From positions 496,001 to 560,000 of the forward strand of contig NZ_SLVP01000001.1 of assembly GCF_004345425.1 (NCBI RefSeq): a stretch of DNA of 64,000 bases, given 5' to 3'. Position numbers and translations under genes: made by a program. This DNA is from Paenibacillus sp. BK033 (lineage in GTDB: Bacteria; Bacillota; Bacilli; Paenibacillales; Paenibacillaceae). The notes under the pieces are model-generated. The model was not told the origin of the DNA, made no database searches, and worked only from the letters and a program-made list of their open reading frames with translations. Positions 33,678 through 41,983 of this stretch are shown here, one piece after another (position 1 is the stretch's first letter; each line of letters begins with the position of its first letter).

Positions 33678-33731
33678 GTTAAACGTTTAACTCGAAAGCC
33701 TGGGAGCCTTAAGCGTTTGAGTCAAACGGTT
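33678..33731. promoter_or_regulatory. LacI-type operator cluster before the sugar-binding protein gene
   Basis: GTTAAACGTTTAAC (33678-33691) is a perfect 14-bp palindrome, the best copy of the locus motif. It is followed by a degenerate one, AAGCGTTT (33711) and AAACGGTT (33724), forming the inverted repeat CGTTTG-AGT-CAAACG. The sites lie between the likely promoter and the SD of the binding-protein gene. Confidence 0.65.
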
Positions 33732-33773
33732 AGACATTTAAATGAAAGCAAATTCTGAAGGGAGATCGGGGTC

Positions 33774-35192
33774 ATGAAAACGGGAAGGAAACTTGGGATA
33801 GGTCTTGTATCGGCTGCATTTATCATGAGTGTCGTTGGCTGCGGAAACAATGGGAACAACGGGAATAAAGAGACAAACACAGCATCACCGGGAACAGAAG
33901 CCACCAAAACGCCTGCAACGTCGTCTTCCAAAACGGAAAAGGTTAAAATTATTTACTCGATGTGGGGAAGTGCGGAAGAAGGGAGCACCACTCAAGCGGT
34001 AGCGGACAAATTTAATGCATCCCAGGACAGAATACAGGTGGAAGTGCAAGCGATTCCATGGGAAAGCTACATGACAAAATTGAATACGCTTGCAACGGCG
34101 GATCAGCTGCCCGATACAGGGATGTTAAAAGAGGATGGCGTCATTCAATGGTCTTCCCAAGGCATGCTTAACGATGTTAGCTCCATGTATGAAGGAAGCG
34201 ACAGCAAGCCACTTGACAGCCTGGCTTACAAATATCAAGGCAAAACCGTAGCGTACGCCGCCGCTAACGAAATCCTCCTACTCTACTATAACAAAGACAT
34301 GTTCGACAAAGCGAACGTTCCTTATCCTCCATCCGCGCTCGACAAAGCATGGACATGGGACGAATTCGTAGAGACGGCCAAGAAGCTGACGAACGATAAA
34401 AAAGGCAGGCATCCCGGCGAGGAAGGCTTCGATTCGCAAAGCATCGTTCAATACGGCGCGTCCGTGGAAAATCTTCCGTGGCAGCTGGAAACTTGGGCGA
34501 TCAGCAATGGCGGAGGCTTTTATTCCAATGACGGCACGGAGGTTCGCGTTGGGGAAGACGCCAGCATCGAGGCCATCCAGAAGGTTGCCGACCTGTATTT
34601 AAAAGATCACGTTGCGCCTTTGTCCGTCGGACAGACGGACGATGGCATTCAGCGCACGATTATTGCAGGTACGGTCGCTATGGCAACGAATGGAGCATGG
34701 AATGTGGGAACCAGCTTAAATACGGCGAAGGAGGCCGGTCTGAACTATGGCGTAGCCGTATTGCCGTACATGAAGGATAAAGTTACCCTTAATACGGGTG
34801 GCGCCAATGTTGTTTTCTCTCAATCCAAGCATCCGGATGAAGCAATGGAATGGCTGAAATGGTACAACTCCGAAGAAAATAACTGGGCACTCATCTCCTC
34901 TGGAATTTGGATGCCAACGCTGGAGAAGTGGTATAAGGACGAAGCATTAACCCGCAAGTGGGTCGAAAATCCAAACTTCCCATCGTACGACGAATACAAA
35001 TCTGCCGTAGTCGATTACGCGCAATCTTCCGCCGCTAGACCTGCTTCATGGTTCTATACGAATAATACAACGGACTTTAACACGCTGCTGGGATCGGTTC
35101 TCGGGGATGTATGGACCGGTAAAACAACGGCTAAGGATGCCATCACCAAAAATCTCGATGCTTTGAAAGCCGCTCATAAAGGCAATCAATAA
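33774..35192 (+). CDS. Sugar ABC transporter substrate-binding lipoprotein (CUT1 type)
   Basis: A 472-residue extracellular lipoprotein that captures oligosaccharides. The signal peptide ends in a lipobox with Cys23 (MSVVGCGNN). A Ser/Thr-rich linker follows, then the family-1 solute-binding fold (IIYSMWGSAEEGSTTQAVAD, YYNKDMFDKANVPYPP, GGANVVFSQSKHPDEAMEW). ATG 33774 follows GGGAGA. It precedes two permeases but is separated from them by a hairpin with a short T-tail, a common way to make more binding protein than permease. The upstream region carries both LacI- and AraC-type sites. Confidence 0.9.
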   Translation: MKTGRKLGIGLVSAAFIMSVVGCGNNGNNGNKETNTASPGTEATKTPATSSSKTEKVKIIYSMWGSAEEGSTTQAVADKFNASQDRIQVEVQAIPWESYMTKLNTLATADQLPDTGMLKEDGVIQWSSQGMLNDVSSMYEGSDSKPLDSLAYKYQGKTVAYAAANEILLLYYNKDMFDKANVPYPPSALDKAWTWDEFVETAKKLTNDKKGRHPGEEGFDSQSIVQYGASVENLPWQLETWAISNGGGFYSNDGTEVRVGEDASIEAIQKVADLYLKDHVAPLSVGQTDDGIQRTIIAGTVAMATNGAWNVGTSLNTAKEAGLNYGVAVLPYMKDKVTLNTGGANVVFSQSKHPDEAMEWLKWYNSEENNWALISSGIWMPTLEKWYKDEALTRKWVENPNFPSYDEYKSAVVDYAQSSAARPASWFYTNNTTDFNTLLGSVLGDVWTGKTTAKDAITKNLDALKAAHKGNQ

Positions 35193-35215
35193 AAAAGATA
35201 AGAAGGATGACCGCC

Positions 35216-35246
35216 ACGTTTACGCAAGCGGCGGCGGTCATCTTTT
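35216..35246 (+). terminator. Attenuator-like hairpin between binding protein and permeases
   Basis: GATGACCGCC and GGCGGTCATC form a 10-bp perfect stem followed by TTTT. Partial termination here would lower permease mRNA relative to the binding protein. Confidence 0.75.
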
Positions 35247-35269
35247 AAACATGAGGTGGGGAGCGAGAA

Positions 35270-36193
35270 ATGGAAATCCTTAATAAACCGCAAAAGCGCC
35301 GTTCCCGTATTCATTCAGGCGAGGCACGCGTAGCTTATATTTGTCTGATCCCGGCCTTTCTAGGACTAATCTTCCTGACGTATTTGCCTCTTCTGGGAGT
35401 GCTTGGAATCAGTTTGACCAATTGGACGGGCTTGAAAAGCCCCGAATTCATCGGTTTTGATAATTATAGGAAGATCTTTACCACCGATCCTTATATTAAG
35501 GATTCCATCATCGCGACGATTTATTTTGCTATTTTATCGGTCATTGGCAGCATGATCTATTCGCTATTTATCGCTCTGCTGCTGAACCGAAAAATTCCCG
35601 CGAGAGGGTTTTTCCGAGCAGTGTTTTATGTGCCGTATGTGTTGCCTGCTGCAGCGATTTACGTAGGTTGGTCTTGGCTCTATGAGGGGAACTTTGGATT
35701 CTTCAACTATCTTCTCTCCGAGCTTGGACTGAATAAAATCCTCTTTATCGCCGACTCCAGCTATGTCGTCCCTTCCCTCTCGTTAATTTCGGTCTGGCTG
35801 GCAGGCAACTTGATCGTTATCTTCTTGGCTGGGCTGCAAAACGTGCCCGTTGTGTACCATGAAGCGGCTGAAATGGATGGCGCGAACGGCTGGCAGCGCT
35901 TCCGTCATATTACGCTGCCGTGCATGACGCCAATCATCTTCTACAACCTGTTGATGAGCTTGATCGCGAACCTTCAAGTCGTTACGCCGGCGCTTTCTTT
36001 AACGAATGGCGGTCCAGGCAATTCCTCCCGGTTCATGACTTATCTCATGTATGATCAAGCCTTCGTCAATTACAAATTAGGTTACGCGTGCGCAACGACA
36101 TTCATTATTTTTGCCATTCTTGCAGCCTTTACCGCTTTACTGTTCAAGACATCGGGCAAATGGATCTATAACGAGGGAGGGGACGACAAATGA
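35270..36193 (+). CDS. Sugar ABC transporter permease 1 (MalF-like)
   Basis: A 307-residue inner-membrane permease of the CUT1 family with six predicted helices. The EAA loop that docks to the ATPase reads EAAEMDGANGWQRFRHITLP. ATG 35270 follows GGTGGGGA. Its end overlaps the second permease by 4 bp. No ATPase gene is linked, so a shared MsmX-type ATPase encoded elsewhere is expected. Confidence 0.9.
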   Translation: MEILNKPQKRRSRIHSGEARVAYICLIPAFLGLIFLTYLPLLGVLGISLTNWTGLKSPEFIGFDNYRKIFTTDPYIKDSIIATIYFAILSVIGSMIYSLFIALLLNRKIPARGFFRAVFYVPYVLPAAAIYVGWSWLYEGNFGFFNYLLSELGLNKILFIADSSYVVPSLSLISVWLAGNLIVIFLAGLQNVPVVYHEAAEMDGANGWQRFRHITLPCMTPIIFYNLLMSLIANLQVVTPALSLTNGGPGNSSRFMTYLMYDQAFVNYKLGYACATTFIIFAILAAFTALLFKTSGKWIYNEGGDDK

Positions 36194-37062
36194 GTGTAGC
36201 CGCATACGGGGGCAGACTAAAGAGCAAAAAACGCAGGGACCGGATGATGAACCTAATAACGTTTGTCGTTGTCATCGTATTTACCGTTTTAGCCCTTTTT
36301 CCAATCTGGTGGATTTTTCGGACATCGCTCATGACGAATGCCGAGATCTATAAATATCCGCCTTCCTTAATACCGCAAAACTGGTTGTTTTCCAACTATG
36401 AGAGGACGTTAGAGATATTCAAATTCTGGAAGTACCTGTGGAACACGATGGTGATTATCGTTCCCTCCTGTCTGGCAGGAACCTTTACGGCTACCCTATG
36501 CGGATACGCTTTCGCAAGATTGAGATTCCGGGGCAAAAGTCTGATTTGGGCGCTATGCGTAGGCTCCATGCTTCTGCCTGCCATGGTAACGCTTATTCCG
36601 CTTTATATCGGTTGGACGCGCGGCCTTGGACTAAACGACAGCTATTGGCCATTGATACTGCCTTATTTTTGCGGTGGCGGTGCTTTTAATATCTTTTTGA
36701 TCCGTCAATTTATCATGTCCATTCCAAGAGAACTCGATCAAGCGGCAACGATCGACGGTGCCGGGTACTTCCGCATCTTGTTCAGCATTATTATGCCGGC
36801 TATCCGACCTGCCATGATTGTCGTCGCATTGTTTATCTTCATAGGGTTATGGAACGATTTGCTTCAACAAATGATCTACATTAACTCAAGCGATAAATAT
36901 ACGATTGCGCTTGGTCTGACCAACTTTAGAGGCCAATTAAAGAGTGACTGGTCGCTTACGATGGCCGCTACTTGCTTATCTTTCGCACCGGGCGTTATCT
37001 TCTACTTAATCGGTCAAAGGTATTTCGTAGAGGGAATTACTCTAACCGGTTTAAAAAATTAG
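36190..37062 (+). CDS. Sugar ABC transporter permease 2 (MalG-like)
   Basis: A 290-residue permease with six helices and the EAA loop DQAATIDGAGYFRILFSIIMP. It overlaps the first permease by 4 bp (ATGA) and completes the importer. The C-terminus YFVEGITLTGLKN is typical of MalG-like subunits. It is the last gene of the importer operon. Confidence 0.9.
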   Translation: MSVAAYGGRLKSKKRRDRMMNLITFVVVIVFTVLALFPIWWIFRTSLMTNAEIYKYPPSLIPQNWLFSNYERTLEIFKFWKYLWNTMVIIVPSCLAGTFTATLCGYAFARLRFRGKSLIWALCVGSMLLPAMVTLIPLYIGWTRGLGLNDSYWPLILPYFCGGGAFNIFLIRQFIMSIPRELDQAATIDGAGYFRILFSIIMPAIRPAMIVVALFIFIGLWNDLLQQMIYINSSDKYTIALGLTNFRGQLKSDWSLTMAATCLSFAPGVIFYLIGQRYFVEGITLTGLKN

Positions 37063-37081
37063 CTCTTCAGAAGCGTAATTA

Positions 37082-37122
37082 AGCAGTGGCCGGTATACAA
37101 ACGACCAGCTGCTGTTTTTTTT
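37082..37122 (+). terminator. Probable terminator of the importer operon
   Basis: AGCAG...GGT pairs with ACC...CTGCT, leaving a small internal loop, and is followed by T8. Confidence 0.65.
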
Positions 37123-37203
37123 GCAAGGAAACCTGGAGCTGCAGTGAAACGAAGTGCGTCAATAATCGTTATACTGAATAAATTAAGATACGGAGGTGTT
37201 CTG

Positions 37204-37671
37204 ATGGATTTGCTGAAAGGCTTTGGAAAGCTGGCGGGCGATTTCACGGGCAGAGTGCTTGGAGGAACCGTGCGCGTTGCCGGGGAACTTGTTCATAGCG
37301 ATTACATTAAAGAAATCGGTAACGATGTGGAAAGAGTGACGGCAAAGACAGGTGAACTGGCAGGCCGGGCAGCGAGCGGTGTATGGGATGTTGGGGCAGG
37401 TTTAATATCGGCGGATAAGCAGCAGACGAAGACCGGATTGCATGATCTTGGAGATGCGGTTACGATTACCGTTAAAGGTGCGGGCCAAGGAATCGAATAC
37501 GTGGTTGAAAGCGGAAAAGAAGTTGTGACAGGCATGAAGGAAAACGATAAACAGCTCATTAAAGACGGCGCCAAGAAACTCGGTAAAGCAGCCGCAGTAT
37601 CCATCATTGCCGTCGGCGTAATCGACATTATCGATGGTCCGGACGGAATGGATCCATCAGAGACAACCTGA
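37204..37671 (+). CDS. Small Gly/Ala-rich amphipathic protein, unknown function
   Basis: A 155-residue protein without signal peptide, rich in Gly, Lys and Val, with repeated amphipathic helices (LLKGFGKLAGDFTGRVLGGT, GVWDVGAGLISADKQQTKTG, IEYVVESGKEVVTGMKEND) and a hydrophobic stretch near the end (AAAVSIIAVGVIDIID). This resembles membrane-associated stress proteins, but I do not recognise the family. ATG 37204 follows GGAGGTG. The frame is open from 37144 but without an SD there. It is monocistronic with its own terminator. Confidence 0.6.
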   Translation: MDLLKGFGKLAGDFTGRVLGGTVRVAGELVHSDYIKEIGNDVERVTAKTGELAGRAASGVWDVGAGLISADKQQTKTGLHDLGDAVTITVKGAGQGIEYVVESGKEVVTGMKENDKQLIKDGAKKLGKAAAVSIIAVGVIDIIDGPDGMDPSETT

Positions 37672-37678
37672 TAACCTA

Positions 37679-37710
37679 AACAGCAGCTGCCGGCTGCTGT
37701 TTTTTTATTG
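37679..37710 (+). terminator. Terminator
   Basis: AACAGCAG and CTGCTGTT form the stem with a 7-nt loop, followed by T-rich sequence. Confidence 0.85.
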
Positions 37711-37892
37711 GGAATACCAGGAATATCTATGGATCGCGTGCCCGCTATTGTACAGGTTGGAGCGGTAAGTAAAATGAATTTTGGAACGGAGGGAAAGTTC
37801 GGCATATATAGAAGTTATTAAATGCGAGTGTTTATTCGCACAGACACTGATGTTAGCCTTCCGGTCTACCTATTATTAAAGGAGGAAATGAA

Positions 37893-38771
37893 ATGGAGAT
37901 TAACAATCAGCGGGAAAACACGCAAAAAGTCGTGGTACGGAATTCCAGTCTGACAGGGGCCGAGTTCGAAAATTGCCGCGCGGAGGAAGTAACGTTCCGA
38001 AATACTTCGCTGCCCAATTTCCGAGTCGAATGTGCAGATTTAAGCGAAGCAAGGTTTAAGGACGTCAATATGTCGAGGATGCTTATCACCGATGCCAACC
38101 TATCGGACCTTGAAATTGACGGAGCACAGCTGGGCGGAGCTTTTATACATAATATAGGACTGCCCACGAAAGGGCACCCGGCTTACCGGGAAGATCAAGG
38201 GCGTCAGCGGCCGCTGCGATTCGAGATGTGTGAGTTGGCGGGCAGCACGATAGCCTCCTCCGATCTTAGTGGCGTTCACATTGAAAGGTGTAACATCGAA
38301 GGGCTTACGATTGACGGAATCGATGTTTCAAAATTGCTCAAGCGCTACCAAGCGGAGCGACAATCGGAAGGCAAGGAACTTCAGGAGGAGCCTCCCCAGT
38401 TGACGCCGCTCTTGAAAAGATCCGGCGCGGCATTCGTTCCGGTCCGCGATATCGAAAAGGCGCGAGATTGGTATTGCCGGATGATGGGGATACCTGCTGA
38501 ATCCGTTCATGTTATGAACGGTCATTTGTGCTCGCTTCCTGTTGAGGGCTCCGGAATCATTTTGGACACGATGCCAATGTGGGGTGGCCAAGAGCCTGGC
38601 GGCCCGCCGACTTTCAAAACCCCGGCTTTTACGTTGTTGACGGACGATCTTGCCGCTTCTTACGCATTTATGAAGGAGCACGGCGTTGAACTCGTCACTC
38701 CAATCGAGCACGACCACTGGTTCGCCTTCCGCGATCCGGATGGGAACCTGTTGATGGTTTGCAAGGCTTAG
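37893..38771 (+). CDS. Pentapeptide-repeat / VOC (glyoxalase-like) fusion protein
   Basis: A 292-residue fusion. Residues ~10-150 are pentapeptide repeats (A[DN]LSxxxF pattern: ADLSEARFKDVNMSRMLIT, SSDLSGVHIERCNIEGL) predicted to fold as a right-handed quadrilateral beta-helix. A charged linker (~150-172, RYQAERQSEGKELQEE) leads to a single VOC-superfamily domain (~178-292: GAAFVPVRDIEKARDWYCRM, HWFAFRDPDGNLLMVCKA) of the bleomycin-resistance/glyoxalase type. The C-terminal DPDGN motif is complete. SD AAAGGAGG precedes ATG. The substrate or ligand is unknown, and no linked gene explains the fusion. Confidence 0.8.
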   Translation: MEINNQRENTQKVVVRNSSLTGAEFENCRAEEVTFRNTSLPNFRVECADLSEARFKDVNMSRMLITDANLSDLEIDGAQLGGAFIHNIGLPTKGHPAYREDQGRQRPLRFEMCELAGSTIASSDLSGVHIERCNIEGLTIDGIDVSKLLKRYQAERQSEGKELQEEPPQLTPLLKRSGAAFVPVRDIEKARDWYCRMMGIPAESVHVMNGHLCSLPVEGSGIILDTMPMWGGQEPGGPPTFKTPAFTLLTDDLAASYAFMKEHGVELVTPIEHDHWFAFRDPDGNLLMVCKA

Positions 38772-38893
38772 CTTAGATATCGATATAGTAGAGGACCCAA
38801 ATAAGACGTACATATCGGTTACCCGATAAATCTCTCGCCTTTCAACCCTTGAAAGCATTGGAGGCTATCGCCTTCCGGGTCAAGCGTACAGGC

Positions 38894-38928
38894 CGTATTG
38901 TAACTCTGTGAATACAATACGTTGTATT
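38894..38928. promoter_or_regulatory. Overlapping inverted repeats before the CotD-like gene
   Basis: CGTATTGTA / TACAATACG (38894-38921, 9-bp arms) overlaps AATACAA / TTGTATT (38911-38928, 7-bp arms). The two palindromes are mutually exclusive as hairpins and end 20 bp before the gene start. Confidence 0.4.
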
Positions 38929-38947
38929 AAAAAACTGGAAGGGGATA

Positions 38948-39238
38948 ATGAAAGTGAATCGTAACTATTACATGGGCAATGTAGGTAGTATGAATGAAGC
39001 TAACTTTTGTCCCGATTGTCCAACGCAGACGATTTATGATCCTCCAATTACCATATACGAGGACTACTACCATCCACAGCTTGTGAACGTCATTCAAAAT
39101 ATTGAAACGGTAAAGAAACATCATTGTTGTCCGGTTTATCAACATTATTACACCCATACGGAGAAGAATGTTATGGTTTCTGGCTTGAACAGCAGAAAGC
39201 AAGGTAAAGCATCTTCCAAAAATCGTTTGAAAAAATAG
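38948..39238 (+). CDS. CotD-like spore coat protein
   Basis: A 96-residue protein rich in Tyr, His, Cys and Pro with a Lys-rich tail. The pattern PDCPTQTIYDPP, EDYYHPQLVNVIQNIETVKK, HHCCPVYQHYYTHTEKNVM matches CotD-family inner spore coat proteins, which are made in the mother cell and assembled into the coat. SD AAGGGG precedes ATG 38948. Length agrees with the family. The unusual composition also explains why an antisense frame is open across it. Confidence 0.7.
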   Translation: MKVNRNYYMGNVGSMNEANFCPDCPTQTIYDPPITIYEDYYHPQLVNVIQNIETVKKHHCCPVYQHYYTHTEKNVMVSGLNSRKQGKASSKNRLKK

Positions 39239-39251
39239 ACCTGCCTTATAA

Positions 39252-39308
39252 AAGATCCGTAAGAATGGACGCTTCGCGAATGTAACGGCCAACTTACGGA
39301 TCTTTGTT
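39252..39308 (+). terminator. Long-stem terminator after the CotD-like gene
   Basis: AAGATCCGTAAG and CTTACGGATCTT form a 12-bp perfect stem enclosing about 30 nt, followed by TTG-T. Confidence 0.7.
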
Positions 39309-39405
39309 ATTGTGAAACAACATCCGTTAGAAAAAAATAGTTAAGACGGAAACTTGGATAGTCCTATCTAAGTACATAGCCTGAACGACGGGAAACTATA
39401 GTGAA

Positions 39406-39437
39406 GAAAACGGTTGCTTTTAGCAGCCGTTTTTTTA
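39406..39437 (+). terminator. Orphan terminator, possible end of a small RNA
   Basis: ACGGTTGCT and AGCAGCCGT pair around TTT, followed by T7. The nearest upstream gene already has a terminator. Confidence 0.7.
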
Positions 39438-39552
39438 TAAGCAAATTTATTGAACCCTTGTTAGTTTCTCCGGATATCCATTTCAAATACACACGTTGGA
39501 CACAGAAACCTCCTATACTTCAACTTGTAAGAACAAATGGAGGTGCTGGCCG

Positions 39553-39579
39553 ATGTTAAGTATGTCACTTTTCGGTTAA
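39553..39579 (+). CDS. Possible 8-codon leader ORF
   Basis: ATG 39553 opens MLSMSLFG followed by TAA. A strong SD (GGAGG 39539-39543) is placed 9 nt before it, better than that of the downstream gene. It may be a leader peptide or a decayed gene start. Confidence 0.25.
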   Translation: MLSMSLFG

Positions 39580-39689
39580 TCCTGTGGGCGTAAAAGGTTA
39601 AAACAAAACATTTCGGCGGAAGGATCGTTTAGTCATAAACTAATTATAAATCGAAGGGGGTAACGCCCTCTATGAAAGGGATGTTAAAT

Positions 39690-40736
39690 ATGAAATTCAA
39701 ACAACATAAAAAACTTGGGCTAGCCCTTGCTATCGCGTTATTAGCTTCTCCGGTGGCCCTGTCGCTGCCAGCAGGTCAAGCAGCAGCGGCTGTTACCAAC
39801 GCCAAATTCAGCATCATCAATCAGTCTTTTAGCATTGAGGGAGTTAAGAGCAGCATTGGTACCATCAATAGCAAAGGTTCCACTTATATTGCATTGCGAA
39901 ACTTAAATACGGCGTTGGGACTAGGAACAAATTTCGATAAAAAGACTCAAGTGGTTACTGTTACCGGGCACAACCGGATATTGAAGCTGGATCTAAAAAA
40001 CAACACCGTGACGTTAAACGGTCAGCTCATTAATGGCCAACAAGTGATTCTACAGGACAACACGACCTATCTTCCGCTGCGCTTTTTGTTGGAACGCATG
40101 GGCTATGAAGTGACGTACTCATCAGCTTCCAAACAAATCGGCATTAAAGCCATTGCCGAGAACAAGTTGACGATCCAAGCCCACTCGTTAAGCGATAACA
40201 GCGGCGGCAAAAAGCGATTGGTTTATTACCCTGTGATTTCCGGCATGGGAAATACGGACGTACAGACCAAAATCAATGCGCTGTTGAAGCAAGAGGCAGA
40301 GAAAACAATAGCCTTATCGAGCCAGCATAATGAGTATGACACGATCAGCAACAGCAATCTTAAAGGAGCATTCGAAGTTACGTACAACGAAAAAGGAAAG
40401 CTAAGTCTATACACTTCCTACAGCATGGATTCAGGTGGAGCGCATGACCTCCATAATCTCGTTCCTCATACGTTCGATTTGAGTACGGGGAACGAACTTA
40501 CCTTGAAGGATGTGACGGAAGGCAAGGCAAGCTATGTGACGATCATTAACGATCAGATCAAAAAACAAATCAAAGACCGTAAGCTTGACGTGATCACGCC
40601 TTTTAAAACGATTAAGGCTGATCAAAATTTTTACTTAACCCATAACGGAGTAGCCATTTACTTCACCGAGGGGGAATTAATGGGCGCTGCACAGGGTTTT
40701 CCTACGTTCGTTATCCCATTCTCGGCATTTAAGTAA
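39690..40736 (+). CDS. Secreted protein with copper-amine-oxidase-N and DUF3298 domains
   Basis: A 348-residue exported protein. The signal peptide is residues ~1-32 (LGLALAIALLASPVALS, then AQAAAA-type end). Residues ~45-150 are a copper amine oxidase N-terminal-like domain (YIALRNLNTALGL, VTLNGQLINGQQVIL, TYLPLRFLLERMGYEV), a stalk-type module frequent in Paenibacillus surface proteins. Residues ~160-345 match the DUF4163/DUF3298 pair found in RsiV and PdaC (LVYYPVISGMGN, SMDSGGAHDL, FYLTHNGVAIYFTEGEL, FVIPFSAF). ATG 39690 follows AAAGGGA; ATG 39672 in frame is an alternative with its own SD. A role in cell-wall or lysozyme-related stress is inferred from RsiV/PdaC. Confidence 0.8.
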   Translation: MKFKQHKKLGLALAIALLASPVALSLPAGQAAAAVTNAKFSIINQSFSIEGVKSSIGTINSKGSTYIALRNLNTALGLGTNFDKKTQVVTVTGHNRILKLDLKNNTVTLNGQLINGQQVILQDNTTYLPLRFLLERMGYEVTYSSASKQIGIKAIAENKLTIQAHSLSDNSGGKKRLVYYPVISGMGNTDVQTKINALLKQEAEKTIALSSQHNEYDTISNSNLKGAFEVTYNEKGKLSLYTSYSMDSGGAHDLHNLVPHTFDLSTGNELTLKDVTEGKASYVTIINDQIKKQIKDRKLDVITPFKTIKADQNFYLTHNGVAIYFTEGELMGAAQGFPTFVIPFSAFK

Positions 40737-40788
40737 AGATGTATAATTCAAAAATACGTTCAATTAAGAGAGTCATTCGTTAATGATC

Positions 40789-40880
40789 AAGGAGCAGCTG
40801 GCCGATTTGGGAGCTGTTCCTTTTTAATGCAAAACGAACAAAGGAGCATTCTGCCGCCGGCAGGTGCTCTATTTTTATAA
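40789..40880 (+). terminator. Two tandem terminators
   Basis: AAGGAGCAGCT/AGCTGTTCCTT with TTTT (40789-40827) is followed by GGAGCA/TGCTCT with ATTTTT (about 40843-40878). Confidence 0.65.
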
Positions 40881-40999
40881 ATTTCTGCTTGAACCTTACG
40901 TAACGTAATGATTTATTATGAATCTAACAGCAGGATGAGATATTGGCTAACGGCGTAAAAAATAACAAAATACATTTCAAATCGAAGGAGAAAACGGAC

Positions 41000-41569
41000 A
41001 TGAGGAAGCTCGTATTATTTATGCATGTGTCGCTGGACGGGTATGCGTCGGATTCGAACGGAGGACTCGATTGGATTCCGTACAATGAGGAATTGGAAAA
41101 ATACGCCGAGGAGGTCGTAGCCGAAGTCGGCGCTCCCGTGTACGGACGCACGACGTATCGGATGATGGAGAGCTACTGGCCCACGTTGTTGGACGATCCG
41201 AATGCGTCGAAGCACGAACTGGAGCATGCCAAATGGCTGCAGGCGGTTAAGAAGGTCGTTATTTCCGGGACGATGGACAAGGTGGAATGGAACAATACGA
41301 TGCTGATCAAGGACAATATCGCGGATGAAATAAGAGCGCTCAAGGAGCAGCCTGGTAAAAATCTCGTCATCTTTGGCAGCCCGGGAGCGGCAAAGACGCT
41401 GCTTGAGCTCGGTTTAATTGACGAATTCCTGCTTACGATTTGTCCGGTCGTCCTTGGCGACGGAACATCGGTATTCGACGGCGCAGGCGAGAAAATCAGG
41501 CTCAAGCTGCTGTCCAGCCGGACGTTCAAGTCGGGCATTATCGCAGCCCGCTATGAGCTGGAGAAATAG
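41000..41569 (+). CDS. RibD C-terminal / dihydrofolate-reductase-like protein
   Basis: A 189-residue protein of the RibD-C/DHFR-like family, NADPH-binding oxidoreductases whose bacterial stand-alone members have no assigned substrate. The opening KLVLFMHVSLDGYASDSNGG, the GRTTYRMMESYWP motif, NLVIFGSPGAAKTLLELGLI and the final DEFLLTICPVVLGDG are family hallmarks. ATG 41000 follows AAGGAG by 10 nt; the frame is open upstream to 40943. It is monocistronic. Confidence 0.85.
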   Translation: MRKLVLFMHVSLDGYASDSNGGLDWIPYNEELEKYAEEVVAEVGAPVYGRTTYRMMESYWPTLLDDPNASKHELEHAKWLQAVKKVVISGTMDKVEWNNTMLIKDNIADEIRALKEQPGKNLVIFGSPGAAKTLLELGLIDEFLLTICPVVLGDGTSVFDGAGEKIRLKLLSSRTFKSGIIAARYELEK

Positions 41570-41597
41570 CCATCTCCGATGTTTCGCTTAAACTTAA

Positions 41598-41630
41598 AAG
41601 GACCTCCGTCAGGAAGGTCCTTTGTTTTAT
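41598..41630 (+). terminator. Terminator after the RibD-like gene
   Basis: AAAGGACCT and AGGTCCTTT form a 9-bp stem with a 9-nt loop, then GTTTTAT. Confidence 0.8.
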
Positions 41631-41660
41631 ATTTTAGGGAAGAAACGAATTTTATAACAA

Positions 41661-41816
41661 TCAGTAGTGCCCTTTACCTGTGCCTACGCCGCCAACTTGC
41701 GGCCCGTAACCTCCGCCCCAGCCGCCAAAAAAGCCGCATCCGCAGACGATAATCACCAGCAAGATGAACAGTACAAGAATCGCCCCAACTTGATTGCCAT
41801 GGCCAAATCCTGACAT
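41661..41816 (-). CDS. YjcZ-family sporulation protein
   Basis: A 51-residue protein on the minus strand: MSGFGHGNQVGAILVLFILL, then VIIVCGCGFFGGWGGGYGP and a Gly-rich tail ending GKGHY. One membrane helix followed by a Gly/aromatic tail is the hallmark of the YjcZ family of tiny sporulation-induced proteins. A strong SD (AAGGAGGTG) lies 7 nt upstream of the ATG. The function in the spore is not known. Confidence 0.85.
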   Translation of the reverse strand: MSGFGHGNQVGAILVLFILLVIIVCGCGFFGGWGGGYGPQVGGVGTGKGHY

Positions 41817-41983
41817 AATTCACAACACCTCCTTGGAGTATACTCTACAATATGAGCGGGGAGGTAAGTTGCTTGGGTATTTGCCTCAGAGGCATTCATC
41901 TAATTCCATTTGCCTATTATAGTTATCGACCAAGCTCACTAACGTGAAGGTTGGTCCTTTTATTTTATATTACAGTTACTCCG

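Larger units (their letters stand above)
39239..39689. other. Intergenic region with two terminators and a mini-ORF
   Basis: It holds the terminator of the CotD-like gene, an orphan terminator at 39406-39437 with no protein gene before it, and an 8-codon frame at 39553-39579. The stretch 39310-39405 could be a small RNA ending at the orphan terminator, but no promoter is clear. Confidence 0.4.
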
